Assembly: GCA_038729425.1 (NCBI GenBank)
Contig: JAVYSB010000003.1
Coordinates: 76,293-112,094, forward strand
Origin: Thermoplasmataceae archaeon
GTDB taxonomy: Archaea > Thermoplasmatota > Thermoplasmata > Thermoplasmatales > Thermoplasmataceae
Direction: 5' to 3'
DNA: 35,802 bases
This document shows positions 1-8,299 of the stretch, one piece after another. The notes under the pieces are model-generated. The model worked only from the letters and a program-made list of their open reading frames with translations. It was not told the DNA's origin and made no database searches. Positions within the stretch are counted from its first letter, which is position 1, and each line of letters opens with the position of its first letter. A program made the position numbers and the translations under genes.

Positions 1-87
1 TACCAATTTTTAGAGGGTTTCAATGCGCTCAAGCGTATGATGTGTTACTTTATAATGTAAATTAAACTTGAACCTAAAGAGAACCGC

Positions 88-1137
88 TTGGTCATAACAA
101 GTGGTTATTATGAACAAAAGAGCCTGCAAGGGGATTATGGGAGTATAGAAATAGCTTTCAGGTTGTTTTATAAACAGCATAATGATTTCTCAAAACTTAC
201 GAACGGAAATAGGATCTTAGGACCATCCTCGGCCATCGCAGCTGCGTTCATTTGGGCTACATACTACACTTTCATTTATTATGCAAACGGTTTCTCACAG
301 ATCCTTATTTTTTCAATCCCTGCCTTGGCTGGTTCTTCCATACTCATTTTGCCCCTCGCCATAAGAAGAAGGTCACTTGTTTTTCTGTTTGACAAAGGGG
401 TCTTTATAACCGGAGTCCTTTATTTCGCCGAGCAGTTCACAATAATAATTTCCTCCGAGAGAAATGGGCCGGTACTTACTTCTCTTTTTGTCCTTTTCGG
501 AGATGCCATTGTTTCTCCGCTACTGTCGATCGTATTGCGGGTTAACTCAGTCCATCTGAAATATTTGATCTTTGCTCTTTCTCTCCTAATAACTGTACCA
601 TCTTCAGCTGCGCTGGTACTTAATGGCAGTACATTGGTTGTTCCAAATATTTCTGGAATACTACTACTTGTCGGAGTGACATTATTTGTTCCAGCGTTGT
701 TTATCGCACTGAACATACTCATTTCACAGAAAGGTTCAGAATATGCTCTCTCTGGAACTTTCTTCTGGCCGGGGCTGGTGACTCTGTTCATAGGGCTTTC
801 CGGCATTCTCCCAACGGTAGCGGTACTGAAAGATCTGCCAGGTTTCAGTTCACTTCTATTCACGGGCTTCACTTCGATGGGATTGGCGTACTTCATGTTC
901 TTTGAATCGTCGAGGAGAAACGGGTTCGCTATTGCGTCGGTTCTGCAGGCGCTCATTCCCGTCTTCACTCTGTTGACCATCCACTTTACCGAGAATGTTA
1001 CCATCACCTCATTGGAATCTGTTCTTCTTATCTCAGCCTGTGTTGGAGCGTCGATTTCGATCTTCTCTGTAAAGCAGTTCAATAATGAGAATAGCGCGTT
1101 GTATGATTTACCCGGATCGAAAAGACACAAAACATAA
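88..1137 (+). CDS. EamA/DMT-superfamily membrane transporter
   Basis: A polytopic membrane protein with about ten hydrophobic segments from residue 45 to 328, arranged as two halves of roughly five. The second half reads like a DMT-family EamA domain: an aromatic-rich helix (GLAYFMFFESSR, 265-276) is followed by an Ala/Pro helix (SVLQALIPVF, 284-293) and a short acidic turn before the last helix. The family exports small metabolites or drugs across the cytoplasmic membrane; the substrate cannot be read from sequence. The start is uncertain. The reading frame has no ATG in its first 56 codons, so TTG at 88 or TTG at 163 are the candidates, the latter giving about 324 residues, nearer the usual family length. 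A TATA-like tttataat lies at 49-56. The gene is convergent with psmA. Family is fairly sure, start is not. Confidence 0.72.
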   Translation: MVITSGYYEQKSLQGDYGSIEIAFRLFYKQHNDFSKLTNGNRILGPSSAIAAAFIWATYYTFIYYANGFSQILIFSIPALAGSSILILPLAIRRRSLVFLFDKGVFITGVLYFAEQFTIIISSERNGPVLTSLFVLFGDAIVSPLLSIVLRVNSVHLKYLIFALSLLITVPSSAALVLNGSTLVVPNISGILLLVGVTLFVPALFIALNILISQKGSEYALSGTFFWPGLVTLFIGLSGILPTVAVLKDLPGFSSLLFTGFTSMGLAYFMFFESSRRNGFAIASVLQALIPVFTLLTIHFTENVTITSLESVLLISACVGASISIFSVKQFNNENSALYDLPGSKRHKT

Positions 1138-1188
1138 GAATAAATTGAGAGGGTTTGAGAGAAATTTATCTATGTTATGAGAATAGAT

Positions 1189-1890
1189 TCAGAGCAATTT
1201 GTCAGCTTCTTCCTTGGTATACAGCCTGAACTTTTTGCCCTCTGAGATCGTAGAAATCTCTGGAGATTTTAGTCCACCCTCTTCTTCGAGAGCCTGCTTG
1301 AGCGCCTTGATTGCAAGTGCAACTGCCTGACTCTCGGTCATGTCTTCCTTGTACTCCTTTTCTAGGAAACTCGCAACCTGATCCCTTCCGGATCCTATTG
1401 CAACAGCTTTGTATTCATTAATAGTACCAGCAGGATCGCAATCGAACAGTCTTGGTCCCAGGTTATCAATACCAGCGAAGATCATGGAAACCCCGTATGG
1501 CCGTACTCCGCCATACTGCGTGTATTGCTGCATCTGGTCTGCAACCTTTTTCACTAGGTTCTCAATATTTACTAAAGACCCGTACGTCACCTTTTCCTGC
1601 TGAGCTGCCATTCTTGCAAAGTCGATAAGGACTCTTGCATCTGCAACAAGACCGGACGTAACCGAAGCTACGTAATCATCGATAAACTGAATTTTTTCCA
1701 GAGAGTTCTGTTCTACGAGCCGGCTTCTTACTTTCTTGTCTGATATGAGAGCGACCCCATTACTGAATTTGATTCCCAATGCGGTTGAACCTTTTCTTAC
1801 CGCTTCCCTTGCGTATTCAACTTGGAATAGTCTACCATCCGGTGAGAATACCGTGATAGCTCTGTCATATGCCATCTGTCCCTGCTGCAT
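1189..1890 (-). CDS. psmA: 20S proteasome alpha subunit
   Basis: Forms the outer rings of the 20S proteasome, which gate substrate entry and dock the regulatory ATPase; the catalytic beta subunit is not in this window. The 233-residue length equals that of the Thermoplasma acidophilum protein, as I recall it. The N-terminal gate is intact: Tyr8-Asp9, Pro17 and Tyr26 match the known gate-stabilising cluster. Lys66 sits where the family has the lysine in the pocket that binds the HbYX tail of the activating ATPase. The alpha signature from residue 8 ([13 protein letters not shown], then QVEYA) is clear. A Shine-Dalgarno GGTGA precedes the ATG by a few bases (1896-1900), with a TATA-like box and a palindrome upstream. 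Convergent with the transporter and divergent from the TatD-like gene. Confidence 0.98.
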   Translation of the reverse strand: MQQGQMAYDRAITVFSPDGRLFQVEYAREAVRKGSTALGIKFSNGVALISDKKVRSRLVEQNSLEKIQFIDDYVASVTSGLVADARVLIDFARMAAQQEKVTYGSLVNIENLVKKVADQMQQYTQYGGVRPYGVSMIFAGIDNLGPRLFDCDPAGTINEYKAVAIGSGRDQVASFLEKEYKEDMTESQAVALAIKALKQALEEEGGLKSPEISTISEGKKFRLYTKEEADKLL

Positions 1891-1902
1891 TTAATTCACC
1901 TT

Positions 1903-1917
1903 ATCCCCATAGGGGAT
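1903..1917. promoter_or_regulatory. Palindrome between psmA TATA box and start
   Basis: A perfect 6-bp inverted repeat, ATCCCC-ATA-GGGGAT, lies between the TATA-like box of psmA (about 1921-1930 on the minus strand) and its Shine-Dalgarno (1896-1900). A transcript starting about 26 bases after the TATA box would begin at or just after it. That is a common position for an archaeal repressor site; alternatively it is a short hairpin. Function is inferred. Confidence 0.4.
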
Positions 1918-1920
1918 TCG

Positions 1921-1930
1921 AATAATAAAT
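1921..1930 (-). promoter_or_regulatory. psmA TATA-like box
   Basis: The minus strand reads atttattatt here, 31-40 bases before the psmA ATG. It predicts a short 5' leader carrying the GGTGA ribosome-binding site. Confidence 0.4.
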
Positions 1931-1985
1931 CTTTTTCATATTTTCCGCGTTCCGGCGCTTTTAATTAGGTCATATTGCGGACTAG

Positions 1986-2048
1986 ATGAGAATAACGTGC
2001 CCTTGGAGTCATAACTTTCGGAAAATTTCATTACTACCGAGACCATGA
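1986..2048 (+). CDS. Possible 20-codon leaderless uORF
   Basis: An ATG at 1986 opens a 20-residue reading frame (begins MRITCPW, ends LLPRP) whose TGA overlaps the ATG of the TatD-like gene as ATGA at 2045-2048. A TATA-like ttttaatta at 1959-1967 lies about 23-26 bases before this ATG, the spacing seen at leaderless starts elsewhere in the window. If translated, it would couple translation to the downstream hydrolase. The peptide resembles nothing I know, and an ORF this short can arise by chance. Confidence 0.25.
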   Translation: MRITCPWSHNFRKISLLPRP

Positions 2049-2893
2049 TTTACCTGTTGGATTCAATATTTGACGACCATATGCATCTCAGGGCAGACGG
2101 TTTCTTCCTGGATGCAGCCCGCAAGTTTCGTAGGGCAGGAGGAACAGCATTCAATCTAGTCAATCTGCCAGATTACTCCATCGGGCCCGCTAGATACTAC
2201 GAGACGCTTTATGCACGAACAATTGGGCTCGCTGAAACCGTGAGGAGAGAGCTGAACATATGTTCCCTTGTTACTATAGGTCCATATCCCCTTGACTATT
2301 TTTACTTCGAGAAGGCCGGCTACGATCCGTGGATCATGATGACAGATGGGATCAGCCTCGCGGGAAAGATCATATCTGAAGGGAGAGCGGATGCAATAGG
2401 GGAAATTGGAAGGCCACATTTTCCCGTTGGCCAAAACGTTGTTGACCAGTGCAACGCGATGATAGAGCTTGCACTTGGGATCGCAAAGGACTGCGACTCA
2501 GCGGTTGTACTGCACACAGAGGATCTGGGAAGCGTGGCTCTTGAAAACCTTGGAAAAATGTGTGACCGCTCTGGTATCGAGAGGGAGAGGGTGATAAAAC
2601 ATCACGCACGCCCTGACAACCTCGGCGTAATTTCCGGTCTCTCCGCGTCCATTCTGGCCAGCAGGAGCAATATCCGAGAAGCTCTAAAGTTAACATTGGA
2701 ATTCATGCTTGAGACGGATTATGTTGACGACCCAAGTAAACCTGATAAGGTTATACCGGTCGACTCAGTACCGAAAAGGGCCATCATGATCAAGGGAGAA
2801 TACGATAACTGGGAAGAAATATTTCAGAAAATCTTTGTAGACGTTCCGCTAAGGGCTTACAGAAGAGAAAGTTTTCTTTGCAATGAAAAATAG
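2045..2893 (+). CDS. TatD-like metal-dependent hydrolase
   Basis: A 282-residue member of the archaeal TatD-related amidohydrolase group (COG1831 type). The metal ligands expected for a TIM-barrel amidohydrolase are visible: an HxH pair at residues 12-14 (DDHMH), a glutamate at 120 (AIGEIGRPH), His157 (VLHTED), His186 (IKHHARP) and an aspartate in LETDYVDDP near residue 222. TatD relatives are metal-dependent nucleases or phosphoesterases; the substrate of this archaeal branch is not established to my knowledge. The ATG start puts HxH close to the N terminus, as expected. It is divergent from psmA and precedes gins51, which has its own promoter. Confidence 0.88.
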   Translation: MIYLLDSIFDDHMHLRADGFFLDAARKFRRAGGTAFNLVNLPDYSIGPARYYETLYARTIGLAETVRRELNICSLVTIGPYPLDYFYFEKAGYDPWIMMTDGISLAGKIISEGRADAIGEIGRPHFPVGQNVVDQCNAMIELALGIAKDCDSAVVLHTEDLGSVALENLGKMCDRSGIERERVIKHHARPDNLGVISGLSASILASRSNIREALKLTLEFMLETDYVDDPSKPDKVIPVDSVPKRAIMIKGEYDNWEEIFQKIFVDVPLRAYRRESFLCNEK

Positions 2894-2927
2894 GGACTGA
2901 CAAGATCCTGAGAGTCTCGATTAAACC

Positions 2928-2935
2928 TTTTATAA
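2928..2935 (+). promoter_or_regulatory. gins51 TATA box
   Basis: tttataaa is centred about 23 bases before the gins51 ATG. No Shine-Dalgarno is apparent, so a leaderless transcript is predicted. Confidence 0.5.
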
Positions 2936-2954
2936 ATCTCTATTATGTTCATCT

Positions 2955-3605
2955 ATGTCTCTTACCCAGACTCAGATTGATAAATTTACTGAGGAGTTGA
3001 AATCAATGCTCCGGGTGGAGACAAAGTCTAGAAAAATCAAGAAAGTTGACCATGGCTTCTACAAGAACCTTGTAGAGGTGCTCAATTCCCTTAAATTTGA
3101 AGCTGATGGTTACCTCCATAGCAATGACATCACTGGTTACATTAGAGTTAACCAGAGGATAAAGAGTATAGAAAGTGATTTCCGGGCTTTCTTCGAAAAG
3201 CGGTTTGAAAAGATTGCCGTCCTATCAATCTATGATATAGGCCTTGATCTCATTGACCTTCTCACACCAGAGGAGAGAGATTTCCTTACGAAACTGCACA
3301 ATGGGATGCAAGACGAATTCAATCGAATTCTACAGAAAACGGAGGAATTAAAACCAGAAACCCCTGTGGCTCCAGCCATTGAGAAGAAGCCAGATGACAG
3401 GATCAAAGGAGTTGCTGTACCTGAAATCAGGAATGTGGAAAATAAGGATAGTGATCTTATCCCAGTAAGAATAATACAGGACCAGCCGCCAATCGCCCAG
3501 CCAGATAGAAACTATTACCTTCGGGAGAATGATATCATCTACCTGAGGGATAACTTTGCGGAACTTCTTATCAAGAGGGGAGCAGCGGTTAAAATCAATA
3601 TTTAA
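2955..3605 (+). CDS. gins51: GINS complex subunit Gins51
   Basis: Subunit of the archaeal GINS complex, which with MCM and GAN/RecJ-like proteins forms the replicative CMG-like helicase. The 216-residue protein has a helical A domain at about 1-130, a Pro/Glu-rich linker at about 131-165, and a compact beta B domain at the C terminus (VRIIQDQ...YYLRENDIIYL...LLIKRGAAVKI, about 171-215). A-before-B order is the Gins51/Sld5 type, the reverse of Gins23. Thermoplasma is reported to use a single Gins51 as a homotetramer, and no Gins23 is in this window. The gene lies just upstream of SBDS but each has its own TATA box. Annotation pipelines often call this protein hypothetical because the A domain is poorly conserved. 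Confidence 0.85.
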   Translation: MSLTQTQIDKFTEELKSMLRVETKSRKIKKVDHGFYKNLVEVLNSLKFEADGYLHSNDITGYIRVNQRIKSIESDFRAFFEKRFEKIAVLSIYDIGLDLIDLLTPEERDFLTKLHNGMQDEFNRILQKTEELKPETPVAPAIEKKPDDRIKGVAVPEIRNVENKDSDLIPVRIIQDQPPIAQPDRNYYLRENDIIYLRDNFAELLIKRGAAVKINI

Positions 3606-3634
3606 TAAAAATGACCACTTTTGGAATTACTGAA

Positions 3635-3644
3635 GTATATATAT
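3635..3644 (+). promoter_or_regulatory. SBDS TATA box
   Basis: gtatatatat is centred about 24 bases before the SBDS ATG at 3664, consistent with leaderless transcription separate from gins51. Confidence 0.5.
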
Positions 3645-3663
3645 CCTCTAATAATTAATAGCC

Positions 3664-4359
3664 ATGGTGAAGGTAGAGGACTCAATCGTTGCGAGGTTCG
3701 AGTCTCATGGTCACAAATTTGAGATACTTGTTGATCCGAATGCCACCGAACGTATTAAAACGGGAGATTTTGATATAAACAATGACCTTGCCAGCGACAT
3801 AGTTTTCAAGGATGCCAAGAAAGGAGACCGGGCCGGGGACGAATCGCTGCTCGAAGTCTTCAAAACGACAGATATAAAGGAGATCGCATCTGAAATCGTA
3901 AAGCACGGGCAGATTCAGCTTACTACGGAGCAAAGGAAGGAAATGCTTCAGAAGAGAACGAAGCAGATCATAGAAATGATTTCGAGGGAATCCATAAATC
4001 CACAGACAAATGCACCCCACCCCCCCGCAAGAATTGCACAGGCAATGGAGGATGCAAAAGTCCACATTGATCCTTTCAAGTCCGCTGATGATCAACTAAA
4101 TGGAGTGTTGAAATTGCTAAAGCCTATCATACCAATTAGGATGGAAAAGGCGAAACTAGCTATCAAGTTGGTTGGTGACGCTTATGGAAAGGTATATGGC
4201 GAACTTTCCAGGAGCGGGAACATATTGAAAGAGGAGTGGGGTAACGACGGCTCGTGGATGGGTGTAATAGAAGTCCCGGCGGGGCTACAGGGAGATGTAA
4301 TGAGTGCCCTTTCCAGGAAAGCCAAGGGAAATATAGATATTAGAATACTGAAAAAGTAA
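3664..4359 (+). CDS. SBDS ribosome maturation protein
   Basis: Archaeal orthologue of SBDS/Sdo1, which helps release eIF6 from the large ribosomal subunit so that the subunit can join translation. The 231 residues follow the three-domain family plan: the FYSH domain at about 1-90 (SIVARFESHGHKFEILVDP near the start), a helical middle domain at about 95-165 (RESINPQTNAPHPPARIAQAMEDA), and a ferredoxin-like C-terminal domain. It stands immediately upstream of the exosome genes, a placement conserved across archaea. eIF6, its functional partner, is encoded at about 27.5-28.2 kb in the same window. A strong identification. Confidence 0.96.
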   Translation: MVKVEDSIVARFESHGHKFEILVDPNATERIKTGDFDINNDLASDIVFKDAKKGDRAGDESLLEVFKTTDIKEIASEIVKHGQIQLTTEQRKEMLQKRTKQIIEMISRESINPQTNAPHPPARIAQAMEDAKVHIDPFKSADDQLNGVLKLLKPIIPIRMEKAKLAIKLVGDAYGKVYGELSRSGNILKEEWGNDGSWMGVIEVPAGLQGDVMSALSRKAKGNIDIRILKK

Positions 4360-4377
4360 CGTTTCAATTGTAGCAAG

Positions 4378-4388
4378 AAATATATATT
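4378..4388 (+). promoter_or_regulatory. Exosome operon TATA box
   Basis: aaatatatatt lies in the 182-base gap between SBDS and rrp4. A start about 26 bases on (near 4409) would give rrp4 a leader of about 130 nt, in contrast to the leaderless genes around it. A 6-bp hairpin, AAGAAC-GTG-GTTCTT, occupies 4505-4519, just before the rrp4 Shine-Dalgarno (AGGTGAA, about 4532-4538). Confidence 0.45.
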
Positions 4389-4541
4389 GTTTAACTATGA
4401 ATCAGACGGATAGAGAATTGAAAAGTACTGCCGAACCACTTTATGGAGCGCCTTAATTGAAGGAGAATGGATCTGTTTTCCTCTTAAGAACGATGTGCTT
4501 AATGAAGAACGTGGTTCTTAGCAGTAAACAAAGGTGAAGTA

Positions 4542-5231
4542 ATGACAGAAACCAAGCAGATAGTTATTCCCGGAGACGAAATAGAGAGAACAAACGAGAA
4601 GGTCCGCAATGGGGCATATAAATGTGGGCAGGATAAGTACTGCTCTGAATACTTTGGGATAATACAGAAGAGTGAACAGTTTATTGATGTCGTTCCTTTC
4701 TCGGGGCCTTATTTTCCCAGGAAAGATGATAAGATAATCGGTAAGGTTCTTGAGATTGGGCCGTCCATGTGGACCATAGATATCAACTCCCCATATCATT
4801 CTCTTCTTCACATGAACGATACCCCGTGGCGAACCTCAGCTGGTGACATAAAGAGGTATCTTTCCATTGGCGATTATATATACGGGAAGATAATGAGCAT
4901 CAACGAAATAAGGGAGAGCTGGGTGACATTGAAAGACGCCGGCCTGCGGAAACTGGAAGGGGGGCATATCTTAACAATACCTGCTCCGAAAGTACCCAGA
5001 ATAATAGGTAAGGGTGGTTCCATGGTGAACATGATAAAAGACGCCACTGATACCCGCATAGTGGTTGGCCAGAATGGGCTTATATGGATAGATGGGCAGC
5101 CAGACAACATAATGCTGGCTATTGACGCAATAAAGATCGTAGAAAATGAAGCTCATACAGTTGGCCTAACCGACAGGATGGAGGCATACTTGAAATCAAA
5201 GAAAGGTGAAATAGATGGGAACAACAAGTGA
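4542..5231 (+). CDS. rrp4: Exosome RNA-binding subunit Rrp4
   Basis: Cap protein of the archaeal RNA exosome, which sits on the Rrp41/Rrp42 hexamer and threads RNA into it. The 229 residues show an N-terminal domain, an S1 domain at about 65-130 ([15 protein letters not shown]) and a KH domain with the GKGG motif near residue 152 ([14 protein letters not shown]), the expected order for Rrp4; the alternative cap Csl4 has a zinc ribbon instead of KH. An AGGTGAA ribosome-binding site precedes the ATG. The 3' end overlaps rrp41 by 17 bases, suggesting translational coupling in the exosome operon. Confidence 0.97.
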   Translation: MTETKQIVIPGDEIERTNEKVRNGAYKCGQDKYCSEYFGIIQKSEQFIDVVPFSGPYFPRKDDKIIGKVLEIGPSMWTIDINSPYHSLLHMNDTPWRTSAGDIKRYLSIGDYIYGKIMSINEIRESWVTLKDAGLRKLEGGHILTIPAPKVPRIIGKGGSMVNMIKDATDTRIVVGQNGLIWIDGQPDNIMLAIDAIKIVENEAHTVGLTDRMEAYLKSKKGEIDGNNK

Positions 5232-5955
5232 TATAAAATTAATCGATGAAAACAACATCAGGCTTGATGGAAGAGGGCCTGATGAGCTTAGACCAATTAG
5301 GATAGAGACTAATGTACTTAACAGGGCAGACGGATCGTCCTTTATTGAGTGGGGCGGAAACAAAATAATGGTAGCAGTGTATGGGCCAAGAGAGGCTTAT
5401 CCAAAGCACAACCAGGACATCAATAAGGCCATTGTGAAAGCAAGATACAACATGGCTGCGTTCTCTGTGGATGAGAGAAAGAGGCCTGGCCCTGACAGAA
5501 GATCAGTGGAGATTTCAAAGGTAATTTCCGAAGCACTTGAAGCAGCAATAATGGTTGAGTTATTCCCCCGAGCCCAGATTGATGTGTTCATTGAGGTGCT
5601 CCAGGCAGACGCCGGAACCAGAATAGCTGGTCTTACGGCCGCATCTGTGGCGGTTGCCGCAGCAGGAATTCCAATGAGAGATATGGTGGTTGGATGCACC
5701 GCCGGCAAGATAGATGGTAAGATAGTGCTAGACCTTTCAAAGGAAGAAGACAATTTTGGCCAAGCGGATCTGCCAGTGGGGGTACTTCCAAAGAGCGACA
5801 AGATCGTGCTTATGCAGATGGATGGTGACCTTTCCGTAGAGGAATTTGAGCAAGCGACTTCCATGATCCTGAAGGCAACAAAGAGGATAGCCCAGATTCA
5901 GAGGGAAGCGCTAACGAAAAAATACGAGATCCAGCAAAAGGAACAGGGTGAATGA
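5215..5955 (+). CDS. rrp41: Exosome catalytic subunit Rrp41
   Basis: RNase PH-family subunit that carries the phosphorolytic 3'-5' exoribonuclease site of the exosome. The 246-residue protein has the RNase PH fold landmarks: the N-terminal RLDGR-type motif ([14 protein letters not shown]), the arginine-rich phosphate/RNA segment ([10 protein letters not shown]), the ADAGTRIAG loop, and the acidic catalytic region ([15 protein letters not shown]) characteristic of active Rrp41 rather than Rrp42. An internal GGTGA-like site within the end of rrp4 precedes the ATG. Overlaps rrp4 by 17 bases and abuts rrp42. Confidence 0.97.
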   Translation: MGTTSDIKLIDENNIRLDGRGPDELRPIRIETNVLNRADGSSFIEWGGNKIMVAVYGPREAYPKHNQDINKAIVKARYNMAAFSVDERKRPGPDRRSVEISKVISEALEAAIMVELFPRAQIDVFIEVLQADAGTRIAGLTAASVAVAAAGIPMRDMVVGCTAGKIDGKIVLDLSKEEDNFGQADLPVGVLPKSDKIVLMQMDGDLSVEEFEQATSMILKATKRIAQIQREALTKKYEIQQKEQGE

Positions 5956-5956
5956 T

Positions 5957-6739
5957 ATGCCGAAAGATGCGCTTGGAGTGCTTTCAGAGATAAAGAAAAG
6001 CTTCATAATCAAACGGATGAAAGAGGGAAAAAGAGGAGACGGAAGGAAACCGGACGAGTACAGAGAAATTAAAATACAGACCAACTACGTTCCCAGAGCC
6101 GCGGGGTCGGCGCTTGTGGAACTCGGGAAAACCAAGATACTCGTTGGCATAAAGATAGATGCTGGAGAACCTTTCCCGGATACACCCAACCTTGGTGTCT
6201 TCACTACCAACGTTGAACTTTTACCTATGGCATTTCCAACCTTTGAATCTGGTCCGCCAAATGAAATGTCCATAGAGGTAGCTCGTGTCGTGGATCGTGG
6301 AATCAGGGAATCAAAGATGATTGATTTTGAGAAACTGGTTATTGAACCTGGAAAGAAGGTATGGATCATCTTCGCAGACATCAATGTCCTGGATTATGAT
6401 GGAAACCTCTTCGATGCATGCAGCTACGGTGTGGTAGCGGCTCTGAAGAGTGCCACCCTGCCTGCCTCAAGGTTCGGAGGGACAGATTCTTCGCTTCCGA
6501 TTAACAATACTCCAGTCTCTGTAACGATTGTTAAACTGGACGATGTAATGGTATCCGATCCAGATCTCGAAGAGGAACAGATGTCCACTGCCAGAATTAC
6601 AATTACAACCACAGAAGATGGGCACATTAGGGCAATGCAGAAAGGAGATACCGGTACGTTTGAAATGGATGAAATTCGAAAAGCTATAAAAATGAGCAGT
6701 GATACGGGTAGCATATTTCGAGAAAAATATCTGAAGTGA
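5957..6739 (+). CDS. rrp42: Exosome subunit Rrp42
   Basis: RNase PH-like subunit that alternates with Rrp41 in the hexameric exosome ring; it lacks catalytic residues but shapes the active site. The family N terminus (GKRGDGRKPDEYREIKIQTNYVPRA with normal spacing) and the LPMAFPTFESGPP segment identify it as Rrp42. I chose ATG at 5957. The in-frame GTG at 5948 lies inside the GGGTGA sequence that best serves as the Shine-Dalgarno, and the ATG starts one base after the rrp41 stop. The GTG start would add three residues. The next gene, rpl37ae, follows after 5 bases. Confidence 0.95.
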   Translation: MPKDALGVLSEIKKSFIIKRMKEGKRGDGRKPDEYREIKIQTNYVPRAAGSALVELGKTKILVGIKIDAGEPFPDTPNLGVFTTNVELLPMAFPTFESGPPNEMSIEVARVVDRGIRESKMIDFEKLVIEPGKKVWIIFADINVLDYDGNLFDACSYGVVAALKSATLPASRFGGTDSSLPINNTPVSVTIVKLDDVMVSDPDLEEEQMSTARITITTTEDGHIRAMQKGDTGTFEMDEIRKAIKMSSDTGSIFREKYLK

Positions 6740-6744
6740 TTTAG

Positions 6745-7002
6745 ATGAGTAAGAGAACATTGAAGGTTGGAGCTGCTGGAAGATTTGGCCCGAGATACGG
6801 GGTCAAGAAGAAGAAAGAGTGGCTTGACATATACAAACAGAAGATCATGTTATATAAATGCCCATCCTGCAAACAGAATAAGGTCGAGCGAGTTGCATCC
6901 GGGATCTGGGAATGCAGGCACTGCGGGCATAAATTTGCCGGAGGATCCTATACTCCAGAATATGCGCCCAAAGTTGTTGAAGAGATGAGACAGAATGTAT
7001 AA
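6745..7002 (+). CDS. rpl37ae: Ribosomal protein L37Ae
   Basis: An 85-residue zinc-ribbon protein of the large ribosomal subunit. The N terminus ([17 protein letters not shown]) and the four zinc ligands Cys39, Cys42, Cys57 and Cys60 (CPSC and CRHC) match L37Ae. It is cotranscribed between the exosome genes and rpoP. Its last 8 bases overlap the start of rpoP. Confidence 0.97.
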   Translation: MSKRTLKVGAAGRFGPRYGVKKKKEWLDIYKQKIMLYKCPSCKQNKVERVASGIWECRHCGHKFAGGSYTPEYAPKVVEEMRQNV

Positions 7003-7126
7003 ATGCATAAGATGTGGCAGACCTCTTGAGAAGTCTTTCGGAACTGCAGAAATTGAGTGCGAGTGCGGATCCCGTGTCTTCGTAAAAGAAAGACCATCCA
7101 TTGAAAAGGTCATTGTCGCCAGATAG
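6995..7126 (+). CDS. rpoP: RNA polymerase subunit P (Rpo12)
   Basis: A 43-residue zinc-binding subunit of archaeal RNA polymerase, homologous to eukaryotic Rpb12. The ATG lies in the last codons of rpl37ae and the stop is TAG at 7124-7126. The Cys pairs at residues 4/7 (MYKCIRCG) and 22/24 (IECECGS) and the basic C terminus (FVKERP...VIVAR) fit the family closely, including its very short length. The rpl37ae-rpoP pair is conserved in archaea. pus10 begins three bases downstream, so all three are probably translated from one message. Confidence 0.93.
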   Translation: MYKCIRCGRPLEKSFGTAEIECECGSRVFVKERPSIEKVIVAR

Positions 7127-7129
7127 ACG

Positions 7130-8299
7130 ATGTATGATCTGTCTGGACTCCTAAAAGCTGGGCTCTGTACTCGTTGCATTGGCAGAGTCTTTGCAACCTT
7201 AGATACTGGACTGACAAACCTGGACCGTGGAAGGATGATACTTTTTTCTCTCCAGGCCGCAACCGGACAGCGGGTGGAGGAGAACAGCGATGCTGGCTGC
7301 CCACTATGCCATGGGATTTTCTCGGATTTTGACAGGTACTACAGGATAGTTGAGTCGGAAATTATCCAGATAGAATATAAAACATTCCTTATGGGATCTA
7401 GATTCCCGACAGAGACTCTGGAGATGGAAAAGGTAATACAGGATCAATATGGAAGTGCAGGCGAATCCATAAAGAAGGAGTTTAACCGTGAATTTGGGAA
7501 GTATTGCTCATCATTAACAGGCAAGGATGTCGACTTCGAAGCTCCGGACATAAGCATAACCGTGGACACGAGATACGACTCTGTTGAGATCCGCGTAAAG
7601 AGCCTTTACATAAGGGGAACATACACAAAACTCAGGAGAGATTTGCCTCAGACTAGATGGATCTACGGTTCTGATCTGAATGAATCCGTGGAGTCAATAA
7701 TTGGGGAACCCCTGAGGGAAATGACTGGATGCGGCAATTATTTCCTCCATGCCGCAGGAAGGGAAGATGTTGATGTGAGAATGCTTGGAAATGGAAGGGA
7801 ATTTGTTGTTGAAGCCCATTCTCCTCTGAAAAGGTCAATTAGTCTGGATAAACTATTGAAAGCCATAAATGACCAGAACAAGGGGGTAATCGTGTCTGAC
7901 CTAAGTTATGCCGATGTATCTGCAGTGAAGACCGTCAAATCCGAGTCAAATTACAAGACCTATAGGGCAGTAATTGAAGGCGATGAACTCTTAGATCCAA
8001 CAAAACTAGAAGATGTTAAGAAATATTTAAGTGGAAGAGTCATATATCAGAGAACCCCACTCAGAGTAATGAAACGAAGGGCTGACCTGGTAAGGCAGAG
8101 AAAGATAGAATGCCTCAAGTTGCTGGATGTCTCCGGAAACTGTGCGGTGATGGAAATCACTGCCGAATCTGGAACTTACATAAAGGAACTTGTAAACGGT
8201 GATAAGGGAAGAACGGATCCAAGCATATCATCTGTTTATGGCGCAGACCTTAAGGTTTCTGAACTCGACGTGATCCAGATACACAGGAGCGAAAAATAA
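7130..8299 (+). CDS. pus10: tRNA pseudouridine synthase Pus10
   Basis: Makes pseudouridine 54/55 in the T-arm of archaeal tRNA, replacing bacterial TruB. The 389 residues show the N-terminal THUMP-like, zinc-binding region (Cys13-x2-Cys16 and Cys57-x2-Cys60) and a C-terminal catalytic domain with GREDVDVR at 210-217, the motif that carries the catalytic aspartate. The EFVVEAHSP strand that follows is also typical. The gene sits between rpoP and rpl21e with no spacing (rpl21e begins directly after the stop). Confidence 0.94.
   Translation: MYDLSGLLKAGLCTRCIGRVFATLDTGLTNLDRGRMILFSLQAATGQRVEENSDAGCPLCHGIFSDFDRYYRIVESEIIQIEYKTFLMGSRFPTETLEMEKVIQDQYGSAGESIKKEFNREFGKYCSSLTGKDVDFEAPDISITVDTRYDSVEIRVKSLYIRGTYTKLRRDLPQTRWIYGSDLNESVESIIGEPLREMTGCGNYFLHAAGREDVDVRMLGNGREFVVEAHSPLKRSISLDKLLKAINDQNKGVIVSDLSYADVSAVKTVKSESNYKTYRAVIEGDELLDPTKLEDVKKYLSGRVIYQRTPLRVMKRRADLVRQRKIECLKLLDVSGNCAVMEITAESGTYIKELVNGDKGRTDPSISSVYGADLKVSELDVIQIHRSEK

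Noticed and set aside
420-1130. Long minus-strand frame opposite the DMT transporter
   Set aside because: It is the antisense shadow of a convincing membrane-protein gene and has no family features.
4397-4456. A 19-codon ORF in the rrp4 leader
   Set aside because: Its ATG lies only about 14 bases after the TATA box, upstream of the expected transcript start, so it is probably not intact in the message.
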